Virus record (IMG/VR): IMGVR_UViG_3300042691_030506
Coordinates: 1-37,222 of that record
DNA length: 37,222 nucleotides
DNA from: a virus
Direction: 5' to 3' (one strand)
The notes beneath the pieces are model-generated. The model was not told the DNA's origin and made no database searches. It worked only from the letters and a program-made list of their open reading frames with translations. Both the position numbers and the translations under genes were made by a program. Below are positions 14,981-21,767 of the stretch, one piece after another. How positions within the stretch are numbered: position 1 is the stretch's first letter; each line of letters starts with the position of its first letter.

Positions 14981-15391
14981 ATGAAAGTATTCGTAACCGA
15001 GAACGAGTATCTGAAGGGACGTGACAAAACTTGGCCCCTGACGCCTCAGCAGCGTATCAATATGAGACACCTGCTTGAAATCCTGAACAAAGTCCGGGCC
15101 GTTTTGGACGTCCCCTTTATCGTGACATCCGGTTACAGGCCTGAGGGGATCAACAAAGAGATCGGCGGCGCAGTCGGATCACTTCATATAAGCTGCGAGG
15201 CCGTAGACCTTGCCGACGCAGACGGCCGGATCAAGAAGTGGTTTGCCGACGAGGGACGTCTTGAAAAGTATGGGCTGTGGATGGAATCCCCGATCTACAC
15301 GCCCAAGCACTGTCACCTGCAGACCAAGGCCCCGCGTTCTGGCGCGCGGATCTTTGTCCCTCACCGGAAACCTTGGCTGACTGGAGTCTAG
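14981..15391 (+). CDS. Peptidase M15-like D,L/D,D-peptidase, probable endolysin
   Basis: The start is placed at ATG 14981 with AAAGGG upstream, giving 136 residues; an in-frame ATG at 14936 lacks a ribosome site. Motifs match the M15 zinc peptidase family: S-G-Y-R-P (50-54), S-L-H-I-S-C-E-A-V-D (H69 and D76 as zinc ligands) and H-C-H-L (H110/H112). Such enzymes cut peptidoglycan cross-links and serve as phage endolysins. No signal peptide, so it would need a holin. It is the only rightward gene in this leftward block, diverging from the protease gene (72-bp gap) and converging on the resolvase gene with overlapping stops. A virion-associated role is possible. Confidence 0.8.
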   Translation: MKVFVTENEYLKGRDKTWPLTPQQRINMRHLLEILNKVRAVLDVPFIVTSGYRPEGINKEIGGAVGSLHISCEAVDLADADGRIKKWFADEGRLEKYGLWMESPIYTPKHCHLQTKAPRSGARIFVPHRKPWLTGV

Positions 15392-15927
15392 AATGAGATT
15401 GCCCGACGGCGGGGTTTCTTGGCCTCTGTGTTGGGCGGTTCGATCTCACCGGCCAAGACCTTGGCCCCGTAAACGGCGATCCCGTATGCGTCCATAAGGC
15501 CGCTGTGGGGTACTCTACACGCTGGCGGGGTAAACATCGCGCGATACCCTCGACTCTCAACCCAACGCCGCGTCCGTTCCTTGGCCGGCTCGTCCAGTTT
15601 GGCCGGAATATCGACCACAGTCTGCCACGTCTGGGGCGCGACTTGGGTCGGAAAGACTTCGTAGGCGGCAAGATAGCCCAAGATCTCGCCAAAGGACTTG
15701 CCGAATGAGAACGCTGAGACAACCCCCATCTGAGGGGACGCCCCGACCTTTTCAATGAAGACCGTCAACTCGTGGATGTTGTAGACGGCCGTCAGCTTGT
15801 CGAGACACCCCCAGGGCCCGCCGACGTCAAACGTGAACCACTTGAGCGGGCGAAGGGTTTCAACTGAAACCACAACCGCCGCCCCCGTTCTTCCCGGGTC
15901 GATACCTATGACTAGTTTTGATGTCAT
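15388..15927 (-). CDS. RuvC-like Holliday junction resolvase
   Basis: An RNase H-fold nuclease of 179 residues, if started at ATG 15925-15927. A GTG at 15946-15948 would add 7 residues; neither has a clear ribosome site, so the start is uncertain. Acidic catalytic residues are visible: D10 in V-I-G-I-D-P-G-R-T-G, E59 in V-F-I-E-K-V, and D146 in S-G-L-M-D-A-Y-G. It would resolve branched recombination or replication intermediates before packaging. The C-terminus is basic (K-K-P-R-R-R). It is the first leftward gene after the non-coding control region. Its stop shares the CTAG with the facing peptidase stop. Confidence 0.8.
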   Translation of the reverse strand: MTSKLVIGIDPGRTGAAVVVSVETLRPLKWFTFDVGGPWGCLDKLTAVYNIHELTVFIEKVGASPQMGVVSAFSFGKSFGEILGYLAAYEVFPTQVAPQTWQTVVDIPAKLDEPAKERTRRWVESRGYRAMFTPPACRVPHSGLMDAYGIAVYGAKVLAGEIEPPNTEAKKPRRRAISF

Positions 15928-16178
15928 AAGGTGAGAGCGTAGAGACACGGGTCCGCGGTGGCAATAAAAACTTTATAAACCTGACCCATTTTTCTGCCTC
16001 ACATTTGCTGCCTAAAAAATAGGCAGACCCCTTCCGACCCTACACTGCAAACGCCTTTTCACTTTTACTATAAAAATAAACTCTCTTCTCTACTCTTCTT
16101 TTTGAGGAGAGAGGATAGTACCCTGCGTGTGTAAGGTTTTGACTAAAAAATAAACAGTTTTATGCAGTTTTCGGCTGT

Positions 16179-16187
16179 TTATGCACA
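16179..16187 (+). promoter_or_regulatory. DnaA-box match TTATGCACA
   Basis: The nonamer TTATGCACA fits the conserved bacterial DnaA consensus TTATNCACA exactly. It lies in the AT-rich divergent region among repeated TTATGCA elements, which makes a role in origin melting plausible. One match alone can occur by chance. Confidence 0.4.
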
Positions 16188-16300
16188 GTTTTTTGCATAA
16201 AACGTTCTCATAAACTTTTTTGCGATTGTTCATACCAGTCTTAACAAAGGCCCTTTTTTGGCTATTGTTCAGAACTCGTGAACGATTTTTCCAGGTGCGA

Positions 16301-16320
16301 TATAGTGGTTTTTCACTATA
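16301..16320. repeat. Perfect inverted repeat, operator-like
   Basis: TATAGTG and CACTATA flank a six-base spacer (GTTTTT). The 7-bp arms are perfect. It has no following T-run in either direction, so it is better seen as a protein-binding site than a terminator. It lies between the DnaA-box matches. Confidence 0.45.
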
Positions 16321-16349
16321 GTAAAACGGTGTAACCAAAAGTACACACC

Positions 16350-16358
16350 TGTGGATAA
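16350..16358 (-). promoter_or_regulatory. Perfect DnaA box (TTATCCACA on minus strand)
   Basis: TGTGGATAA on the plus strand is the exact reverse complement of the strongest consensus DnaA box TTATCCACA. It faces the other match at 16179-16187, 170 bp away, within the only long intergenic region. Confidence 0.5.
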
Positions 16359-16395
16359 CTTTAGGTTTGGGAGGGGTTAAAACCTTTAAAACAGG

Positions 16396-16424
16396 TTGAC
16401 TGCGCGAAAGGGGTTTGACATATT
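16396..16424 (+). promoter_or_regulatory. Candidate sigma70-type promoter for replication genes
   Basis: TTGACT (16396-16401) and CATATT (16419-16424) are separated by 17 bases, giving a fair match to -35 and -10 hexamers. It points towards the helicase gene at 16579 and would place the 16475-16515 hairpin in the leader. The -10 is imperfect and host promoter rules are unknown. Confidence 0.35.
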
Positions 16425-16474
16425 TTGAGAGTCCTACTCCGCCTGAACTCAGGTTGAGAACAGACTACCTAATA

Positions 16475-16515
16475 GGCCCGTGACCGGATTTTTCTGTTCA
16501 CGGGCCAAATTTTTT
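16475..16515 (+). terminator. Leader terminator/attenuator before replication genes
   Basis: GGCCCGTGA (16475-16483) pairs perfectly with TCACGGGCC (16498-16506), followed by AAATTTTTT. It sits 64 bases before the helicase GTG, so either it ends leader transcripts from the upstream promoter or acts as an attenuator. Flanking CTACCT and AGGTAG segments could form a competing pairing. Confidence 0.6.
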
Positions 16516-16578
16516 GTGGTTTAGTTCGGTTCAGGTAGCCGTGTTTTCAAAATCTGAGTTTTCCGAGCGGAGGTTTTC

Positions 16579-18150
16579 GTGTCTTCTGTTGTTGTCTCCT
16601 TTTCCAGTAAAATCCTCAAAGACCATGGCCCAAAGTTCTCTCTGAAACTGAATAAACTTCAGTTCCAAAAAACAAGTATCCAAGACCCTGCCAAACTCTT
16701 CTTTCTGACCCTCGGATACCCCAAACCGGGAGGGGTTGAGGACTTGGACCAATTTGCCGCTCAAATCGCGTCGGACCTGACCCAAAGGCTCATCCAAGCC
16801 AAAGCAGACGAAACCGCAGAGGCAGAGGCGGCCATGGTGGATGAGATCCTAGATACCAAAAGTCTGTTTGGGGCGGGGGCCGATCTCCCTTTGAGGGAAA
16901 CCAAGATTTACCGAAACATTCACGGCGACAAATCGATCGTAGTTTGTCGAGGTCAAAAGCTGACCCTATCTTGTGAGGCGGTCAAGTCTTCCCTGTCGTC
17001 CCTCTTCAAAAAAACGAACTTCGCACACAGTTTTATCGTCGATCATACAGAGATCGCCACCATAGAGTACAGTGTCCGCTCCCCGTTTATCTCTTCGCGG
17101 GATGGCATGCTTTACGTGAATGAGTGGGCACCCCCGCCTTGGACAAGTGACGAAACCCTCAAACCCAAAACGATCGAAGTCATACCCGCCTCCTTCAACC
17201 TTTATGACGAGTTTATGAAAAAACTTTGTCTGACAGGTGAAGACCGCAACACAATTGAATCATTTATGAGGGACTGCCTTTATCACAAAGCCCAAACGGC
17301 CCTGGTTATGATTTCCACTCCGGGGACGGGGAAAACAACGCTGGCGCAAATTATCGGGGGGCTGGTCGGCCGCGACAACTGGATGCTAACCACGCAGAAA
17401 ATGGGTGACACGCGGTTTGATTCGGGTTTGTTTAAAAAGGCCTACCTATTTTTGGATGAAGTCCCTATCACCGAAGGCGTCGTCGAAAAGATTAAAGCGT
17501 ATCTTAATGACTACGTTGCTGCGGAACAGAAGTTTGTAAACCTTGAAAAGAATATCCGATCCTTTGTTTCGATAATGTCGGCAATCAACCATGTAAAAAA
17601 AGTCCATTTCACTTTTAAGGACAGGAGGTTTAATACCCCTCAACTCCGTCGCGACGAAATCACTATTCGGGACATGGATGAAAAACAAATTATAACACTC
17701 AAAGACTGGTCAGATGAAAATAGTCAAAGTTACAATCCTCAGTTCCTTAACTCAGTAGCGGATTACCTCCTCAGAAATTACGTCGAAGGTTCTTCGCGTA
17801 GAGTTGTCAGAAATGCTGAGTTCAACAGGGTCTGTCTGAACAAGTATAAGAGATACCGACACGAAAGGTTTCTTAAAGCCTGTCACTTGGGTGAGGAGTT
17901 TAACTCAAAGACGTTTAATATGAAGGGTGAGGCAGCGCGATCGGCTAACATGACTATTGATGAGGTATCAGATTTTATCACAGACTTTTTTGCCGACTCC
18001 AACAAAAACCTAGGTCAAGTTTTTGCGAATGCTGCGGGTGGGTGGACTTTCAAACCCGCCAAGGATCTCAACCTCGGGTTTCGTCCAGAGGAACTTAATT
18101 CCATCGGGTCTCTACCTGTGGCAGAAACCCCATCCGAAGTTTTGACCTGA
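16579..18150 (+). CDS. SF3/D5-like replicative helicase (primase-helicase type)
   Basis: A 523-residue protein from GTG 16579 with a GGAGG ribosome site. The ATPase core has Walker A S-T-P-G-T-G-K-T-T (246-254), Walker B Y-L-F-L-D-E-V (289-295) and a downstream S-I-M-S-A-I-N stretch resembling the SF3 sensor asparagine motif. This is the layout of phage D5/P4-like replication helicases with a winged C-terminal region (about 400-523). The N-terminal 240 residues show no zinc finger or clear primase motif, so priming ability is uncertain. It is the first gene of the rightward replication set, 19 bases before the DNA polymerase gene. Confidence 0.78.
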   Translation: MSSVVVSFSSKILKDHGPKFSLKLNKLQFQKTSIQDPAKLFFLTLGYPKPGGVEDLDQFAAQIASDLTQRLIQAKADETAEAEAAMVDEILDTKSLFGAGADLPLRETKIYRNIHGDKSIVVCRGQKLTLSCEAVKSSLSSLFKKTNFAHSFIVDHTEIATIEYSVRSPFISSRDGMLYVNEWAPPPWTSDETLKPKTIEVIPASFNLYDEFMKKLCLTGEDRNTIESFMRDCLYHKAQTALVMISTPGTGKTTLAQIIGGLVGRDNWMLTTQKMGDTRFDSGLFKKAYLFLDEVPITEGVVEKIKAYLNDYVAAEQKFVNLEKNIRSFVSIMSAINHVKKVHFTFKDRRFNTPQLRRDEITIRDMDEKQIITLKDWSDENSQSYNPQFLNSVADYLLRNYVEGSSRRVVRNAEFNRVCLNKYKRYRHERFLKACHLGEEFNSKTFNMKGEAARSANMTIDEVSDFITDFFADSNKNLGQVFANAAGGWTFKPAKDLNLGFRPEELNSIGSLPVAETPSEVLT

Positions 18151-18169
18151 ACCATTCTGGCGGTGTCTT

Positions 18170-20161
18170 ATGAAATTTTTGTTTTTGGATTTTGAATTCA
18201 CAGGCGTCTCTGAACCTGATTTGAAACTTGTCTCGTGCGCGTGGGCGTTGGGTGAAGGCGGAAAGATTGTACAGAAAGGGACTGTGTGGTTACACGGTCA
18301 AGGCGATCAAATTTACGAAAACAAACAGGCATTAATTAACAAGATTTATGGCTGTTTGGAGCTAGGATACATTCTTGTTTCCTACGTTTTGGAAGCAGAG
18401 ATGCGCGCGATTTTGACGTTGGAACCTTATTTGGAACATGGGTCGGACTATAAATTTTTAAAAGAAGGCCCTTTAAAATTAAACGCGTTTCGCAAGTCCA
18501 TAGACATTTATCTTGAATACCGAAACATTCTCAACAGCAATCACTTCCTGAGTTATGGCGAGCAGTATATAGGCGGCGAAGTCATCAAGACAACCCCTCC
18601 GCCAAATAAATGGGAAGTGGTGGCCAGTGAGGGTGAGGACACACAACACCACAAACCAGAATATTCCCTTGCTGCGGCGTGTTTTAAACTCCTTGGCGTC
18701 AAAATTGACACTGAGGAAAAGGACAGAATCCGAGGGATCATCATCCGAGGAGACGCCGAAGAAATAGAACACCACAAAGATGAAATTCTTAAATATAACG
18801 AGTCGGACATTACCCACCTATACGATCTTCTCAAGACGATCTCCAGACACTATGAGTTGTGTGGGAAAAGGCGGACTTGGTTTAATGATGCTTTAAATCG
18901 CGGTAATTTTTCCATAGACACGGCCCACATGGTCCGACGTGGTTACCCCGTAAACGTCGGCGAAATTAAAAAGTTTGCCGCCGCGTCAAAGGAGATCATG
19001 GCCGACGCGGCCAAGGCGGTTAACGATTCTGGCGTCTGGGCTTTTCGCGCCGATGGGTCGATGGACCAGAAAGCTGTCAAAGAGTGGGTTGAAAAGTTTG
19101 TCGCGGAAAAGGGGATTAAGACTTGGCGGCGGACGCCCAAAGGCGAACTTTCAATATCTAAGGATGCTTTTGGGGACTTTAAAAAAGCAGTCGATGAAAC
19201 TTCTTTCGGTGTGGCTTTCAGAGAGTATTTGAGTACAAAGCAATCCCTAAATGGATTTCTCCCTCCGCGTGAGGGGTCAAAACGCAAAAAGACTTTTTGG
19301 GACTTTCTCGGATCAGACGGGAGAGTTCGCCCCCACTTTGGAATTTACGGATCCCAGACGTCGCGGAGTCAACCCGCAGCGACGGGGTTTATGTTTCTCA
19401 AAGCCAAGTGGATGCGTTACTTTGTCCACCCTCCTCCGGGGAGTTTCCTTATCGAAGTGGACTACTCGTCCCAAGAGTTTTTGATTGCGGCCATTATTTC
19501 TCAGGATAAGAAAATGATGGATGCTTATGAGTCTGGAGACGTTTACCTTGCGTTTGCGAAGGACGCTGGTCTAGTTCCGAGAGACGGCGAACGAAAGGAT
19601 TACGAAGATCAGAGAAAACTTTGTAAAGGTATCGTCCTCGGGGTCTCTTATGACATGTCCGCCAAAGGTCTCGCCCCAAGAATTGGTAAGACTGAAGAAG
19701 AGGCACAATCTCTGATTAACAAGTTCTATGAAGCTTATCCCGACTACGCGGCGTGGAAGAAAAAAACAATCGAAGAATACCAAACGGCGGGCCATCTTGA
19801 ATTGTCGGATGGTTGGATGTTGGGTCCACACAATGACAATATGAGAAGCGTTGGTAATTTCCCGATCCAAGGTCACGGGGCCGTTATCATGAGGCAGGCC
19901 GTAAGGAACCTTTTGCAGGCGAAAATATGCGTTATCTTCACTGTTCACGATTCTATTGTCTGTGAGACAGGTAAAAGAAACCCAGAAAAGTGTGTTGAAG
20001 ATATAAAATTTCTTATGAACCTTGCTTTCGCGCAAGTTATGTCCGCGTTTGGCGAGACTCGTAAAGTTCGGATGGATGCTAAAGTTTGGGGTGGAGACAG
20101 AAGATACGTCGCCGAAGGGGCTGAAAAACAACTTGCCCGATACAAAAAATATTTCTCTTAA
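18170..20161 (+). CDS. Family A DNA polymerase with 3'-5' exonuclease domain
   Basis: A 663-residue replicative polymerase. The exonuclease domain shows F-L-D-F-E-F (D7, E9) and a later E-S-D-I-T-H-L-Y-D-L motif near residues 219-228. Polymerase motif A is V-D-Y-S-S-Q-E (D431, E436). Motif B is R482-x3-K486-x7-Y494. Motif C is V-H-D-S (592-595), with Ser in place of the usual Glu, as occurs in some phage enzymes. There is no 5'-3' nuclease domain. ATG 18170 has a GGCGGT site. It works with the neighbouring helicase and SSB-like protein. Confidence 0.92.
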   Translation: MKFLFLDFEFTGVSEPDLKLVSCAWALGEGGKIVQKGTVWLHGQGDQIYENKQALINKIYGCLELGYILVSYVLEAEMRAILTLEPYLEHGSDYKFLKEGPLKLNAFRKSIDIYLEYRNILNSNHFLSYGEQYIGGEVIKTTPPPNKWEVVASEGEDTQHHKPEYSLAAACFKLLGVKIDTEEKDRIRGIIIRGDAEEIEHHKDEILKYNESDITHLYDLLKTISRHYELCGKRRTWFNDALNRGNFSIDTAHMVRRGYPVNVGEIKKFAAASKEIMADAAKAVNDSGVWAFRADGSMDQKAVKEWVEKFVAEKGIKTWRRTPKGELSISKDAFGDFKKAVDETSFGVAFREYLSTKQSLNGFLPPREGSKRKKTFWDFLGSDGRVRPHFGIYGSQTSRSQPAATGFMFLKAKWMRYFVHPPPGSFLIEVDYSSQEFLIAAIISQDKKMMDAYESGDVYLAFAKDAGLVPRDGERKDYEDQRKLCKGIVLGVSYDMSAKGLAPRIGKTEEEAQSLINKFYEAYPDYAAWKKKTIEEYQTAGHLELSDGWMLGPHNDNMRSVGNFPIQGHGAVIMRQAVRNLLQAKICVIFTVHDSIVCETGKRNPEKCVEDIKFLMNLAFAQVMSAFGETRKVRMDAKVWGGDRRYVAEGAEKQLARYKKYFS

Positions 20162-20221
20162 ATTTTATCTAAGGTAAAGATCATTCACTAACCACAAATA
20201 GCCATGAAAGGAAAAGGCACG

Positions 20222-20596
20222 ATGTGGAAGAAAGTCGGCGGAAGAAAGTATTTCAAGTATAGCGAGTGCGAAGCTGGATCGGTATTGGTCGACGGCCTCG
20301 AGTTCATCGGAACCGAACAAGGCAAGTTTGGCGTGATTCACGTCTTCTCGGATGACCACGGCGGAGAGACTGTCCTTAACTCAAGCGGCCAACTTAACTA
20401 CCTCGTTGACAGGTATCTTAAGACTGGCGACAAGTGCCGCGTCGTCTACCAAGGCAAGGCGAAACTGACCAAAGGCGCGATGGCTGGGAAAGAAGCCCAC
20501 AACTTCGAGTTGTTTATCGCTGGCGAGGAAGCACCCGCACACACGGACGCGGACATTCCGCCACCGTCTGACGACGATTTTTCGACAATCATGTAA
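20222..20596 (+). CDS. Single-stranded DNA-binding-like protein
   Basis: The start is placed at ATG 20222, which has AAGGAAAAGG upstream; the ATG at 20204 has no ribosome site. The 124-residue product is beta-rich like an OB fold (S-V-L-V-D-G-L-E-F-I-G, V-I-H-V-F-S, C-R-V-V-Y-Q-G-K, then H-N-F-E-L-F-I) and ends in an acidic Pro-rich tail (P-P-P-S-D-D-D-F-S-T-I-M) like those with which SSBs recruit partners. It lies between the polymerase and a RecB-like nuclease and is followed by a terminator. The call rests on tail, size and context. Confidence 0.7.
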   Translation: MWKKVGGRKYFKYSECEAGSVLVDGLEFIGTEQGKFGVIHVFSDDHGGETVLNSSGQLNYLVDRYLKTGDKCRVVYQGKAKLTKGAMAGKEAHNFELFIAGEEAPAHTDADIPPPSDDDFSTIM

Positions 20597-20610
20597 GCGT
20601 CCCCCTTCGG

Positions 20611-20642
20611 AAGCCTCGTCGGCATAAGTCGGCGGGGCTTTT
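20611..20642 (+). terminator. Intrinsic terminator after the SSB-like gene
   Basis: Arms 20611-20623 and 20628-20640 form a 13-pair stem (three G-U pairs) with an ATAA loop, running into TTTT. It separates the polymerase/SSB group from the nuclease/helicase group, which would need read-through or its own promoter. Confidence 0.7.
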
Positions 20643-20671
20643 CCAAAACTCTCACGCGAGAAAATTTACAG

Positions 20672-21559
20672 ATGAAAAAACCTAGCAGAGGCCTGAGTCC
20701 TTCGTCTTTTAAACTCTACCAAGCGTGCCAACGGAAATACTTCCTTGAAAAAATCGTCGAGGCCCCAGCCGATCCAGACGCTGAAGACGACACTGAGGCG
20801 TTAACAGTCGGCAAGATCTTTCACAAGGTTCTGGAAGACACGCGGCATGAGCTCGCAGGCGTCACGGTTGGACGCGTCGCAGAGACGGCAAAAGAGTTTG
20901 CCATGGAAGACCCTGACACGGCGGCAATGATTTGGGCGATGCTTTACGCGTATAAGAGGACGCATGAAGCGTCAGCACTCAAAGTTCTCGCATGTGAGAA
21001 GGTTGTCGACACGCCAGATTTTTACGGGATTGTTGACGCTGTCATGGCCTCAGCCCAAGGCGAGTGGTGGATTGTCGACATGAAAACTGCGGCGTCGTGG
21101 AACCCTGACGCCCTGATTCCGACCCTGCCGACAGATTTGCAGATGACCCTTTACACGCAGCACGCCCCAATCATTGCAGAATTCCTAGGCCTTGACATGA
21201 GGGACTTTCAAGGGTGCAGGTACCGCGCAGCGATCAAGATGCGGATCATGCGTAAAGCTGACGAATCAATCGGCGAGTATGCCACGCGCCTTGCCAAGGT
21301 TGCCCGTTGCTACGATATTGAAATCCCAAAACGCGTTATTAAAGCTGGCCTTGTCGTAGAAGAACACTACGCCGCGCGCGTCAACATTAACCAAAAGATT
21401 GAACTCGCGGCGGCGTGTTCGCCCGAAATCGCGGCGAATTATTTCCTGAAGAACAGAGGAAACTGCATGTCCTACTTTAGGCCGTGCAAGTACTGGTCAC
21501 AGTGTCACGGGCAGACCTTCACGGAAGCCAAGACCGCAATCAAAGTTTGTGGAGGTTGA
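20672..21559 (+). CDS. Cas4/RecB-like PD-(D/E)XK nuclease with probable iron-sulfur cluster
   Basis: A 295-residue nuclease. Motifs: S-P-S-S-F-K-L-Y-Q-A-C (C19), H51, G-I-V-D-A-V (D122), I-V-D-M-K-T-A (D136, K138), and D-L-Q-M-T-L-Y (Q157, Y161), the RecB-family QxxxY. Three C-terminal cysteines (C265, C272, C278) with C19 match the 4Fe-4S arrangement of Cas4 and AddB. No CRISPR array or cas1/cas2 is present, so a role in phage recombination or DNA end processing is likely. Followed 4 bases later by the zinc-ribbon gene. The ribosome site is weak. Confidence 0.85.
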   Translation: MKKPSRGLSPSSFKLYQACQRKYFLEKIVEAPADPDAEDDTEALTVGKIFHKVLEDTRHELAGVTVGRVAETAKEFAMEDPDTAAMIWAMLYAYKRTHEASALKVLACEKVVDTPDFYGIVDAVMASAQGEWWIVDMKTAASWNPDALIPTLPTDLQMTLYTQHAPIIAEFLGLDMRDFQGCRYRAAIKMRIMRKADESIGEYATRLAKVARCYDIEIPKRVIKAGLVVEEHYAARVNINQKIELAAACSPEIAANYFLKNRGNCMSYFRPCKYWSQCHGQTFTEAKTAIKVCGG

Positions 21560-21563
21560 GGCG

Positions 21564-21767
21564 ATGGCAATCACGAAAGCGAATGGCTACACCTTTCCAG
21601 AGTCGACAGACAAGAAATTCTGCAGGGGCTGTGAGACTGAGAAATACGTGACAGAGTTTTCACGCGATAACGCACGCCCGGACAAGCTCAACACGCGGTG
21701 CAAGGAGTGCATGTACAAAATCCGCAAGAATAGACGCGAAAACTTTGTCCGTGGGCCGAGGCATTAA
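21564..21767 (+). CDS. Lone zinc-ribbon protein (endonuclease VII-like N-terminus)
   Basis: The start is placed at ATG 21564 behind GGAGG, giving 67 residues. Two pairs, C-R-G-C and C-K-E-C, with E-F-S-R-D-N between them and a basic Y-K-I-R-K-N-R-R end, match the zinc-ribbon that precedes the nuclease domain in phage recombination endonuclease VII-type proteins. No H-N-H catalytic part follows, so this is a free-standing ribbon, perhaps a DNA-binding accessory to its neighbours. The TAATG overlap couples it to the helicase gene. Confidence 0.65.
   Translation: MAITKANGYTFPESTDKKFCRGCETEKYVTEFSRDNARPDKLNTRCKECMYKIRKNRRENFVRGPRH

Larger units (their letters stand above)
15928..16578. other. 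Non-coding control region, candidate replication origin
   Basis: This 650-bp stretch between divergent gene sets is AT-rich and has no convincing gene. It holds inverted repeats at 16008-16026 (CTGCCTA/TAGGCAG), 16081-16113 (10-pair stem), 16158-16202 (TTTTATGCA against TGCATAAAA, with a third TTATGCA copy between) and 16301-16320, two DnaA-box matches, one promoter-like element and a terminator-like hairpin. Together these suggest an origin plus divergent transcription control. Origin function is inference. Confidence 0.5.

Noticed and set aside
13952-15070. 372-residue version of the protease
   Set aside because: The extra 54 N-terminal residues run antisense into the facing peptidase gene, and the signal peptide with ribosome site begins at 14908.
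16008-16026. CTGCCTA-AAAAA-TAGGCAG hairpin as terminator
   Set aside because: The stem is perfect but no T-run follows on either strand; kept only as part of the repeat-rich control region.
16090-16338. 82-residue leftward open frame in the control region
   Set aside because: It begins at TTG without ribosome site, is Lys/Asn/Leu-rich in the manner of translated AT-rich DNA, and covers the inverted repeats and a DnaA-box match.
20672-21559. Cas4-like gene as sign of a CRISPR-Cas locus
   Set aside because: No repeat-spacer array and no cas1, cas2 or effector gene is visible anywhere; phage replication modules commonly carry such nucleases.
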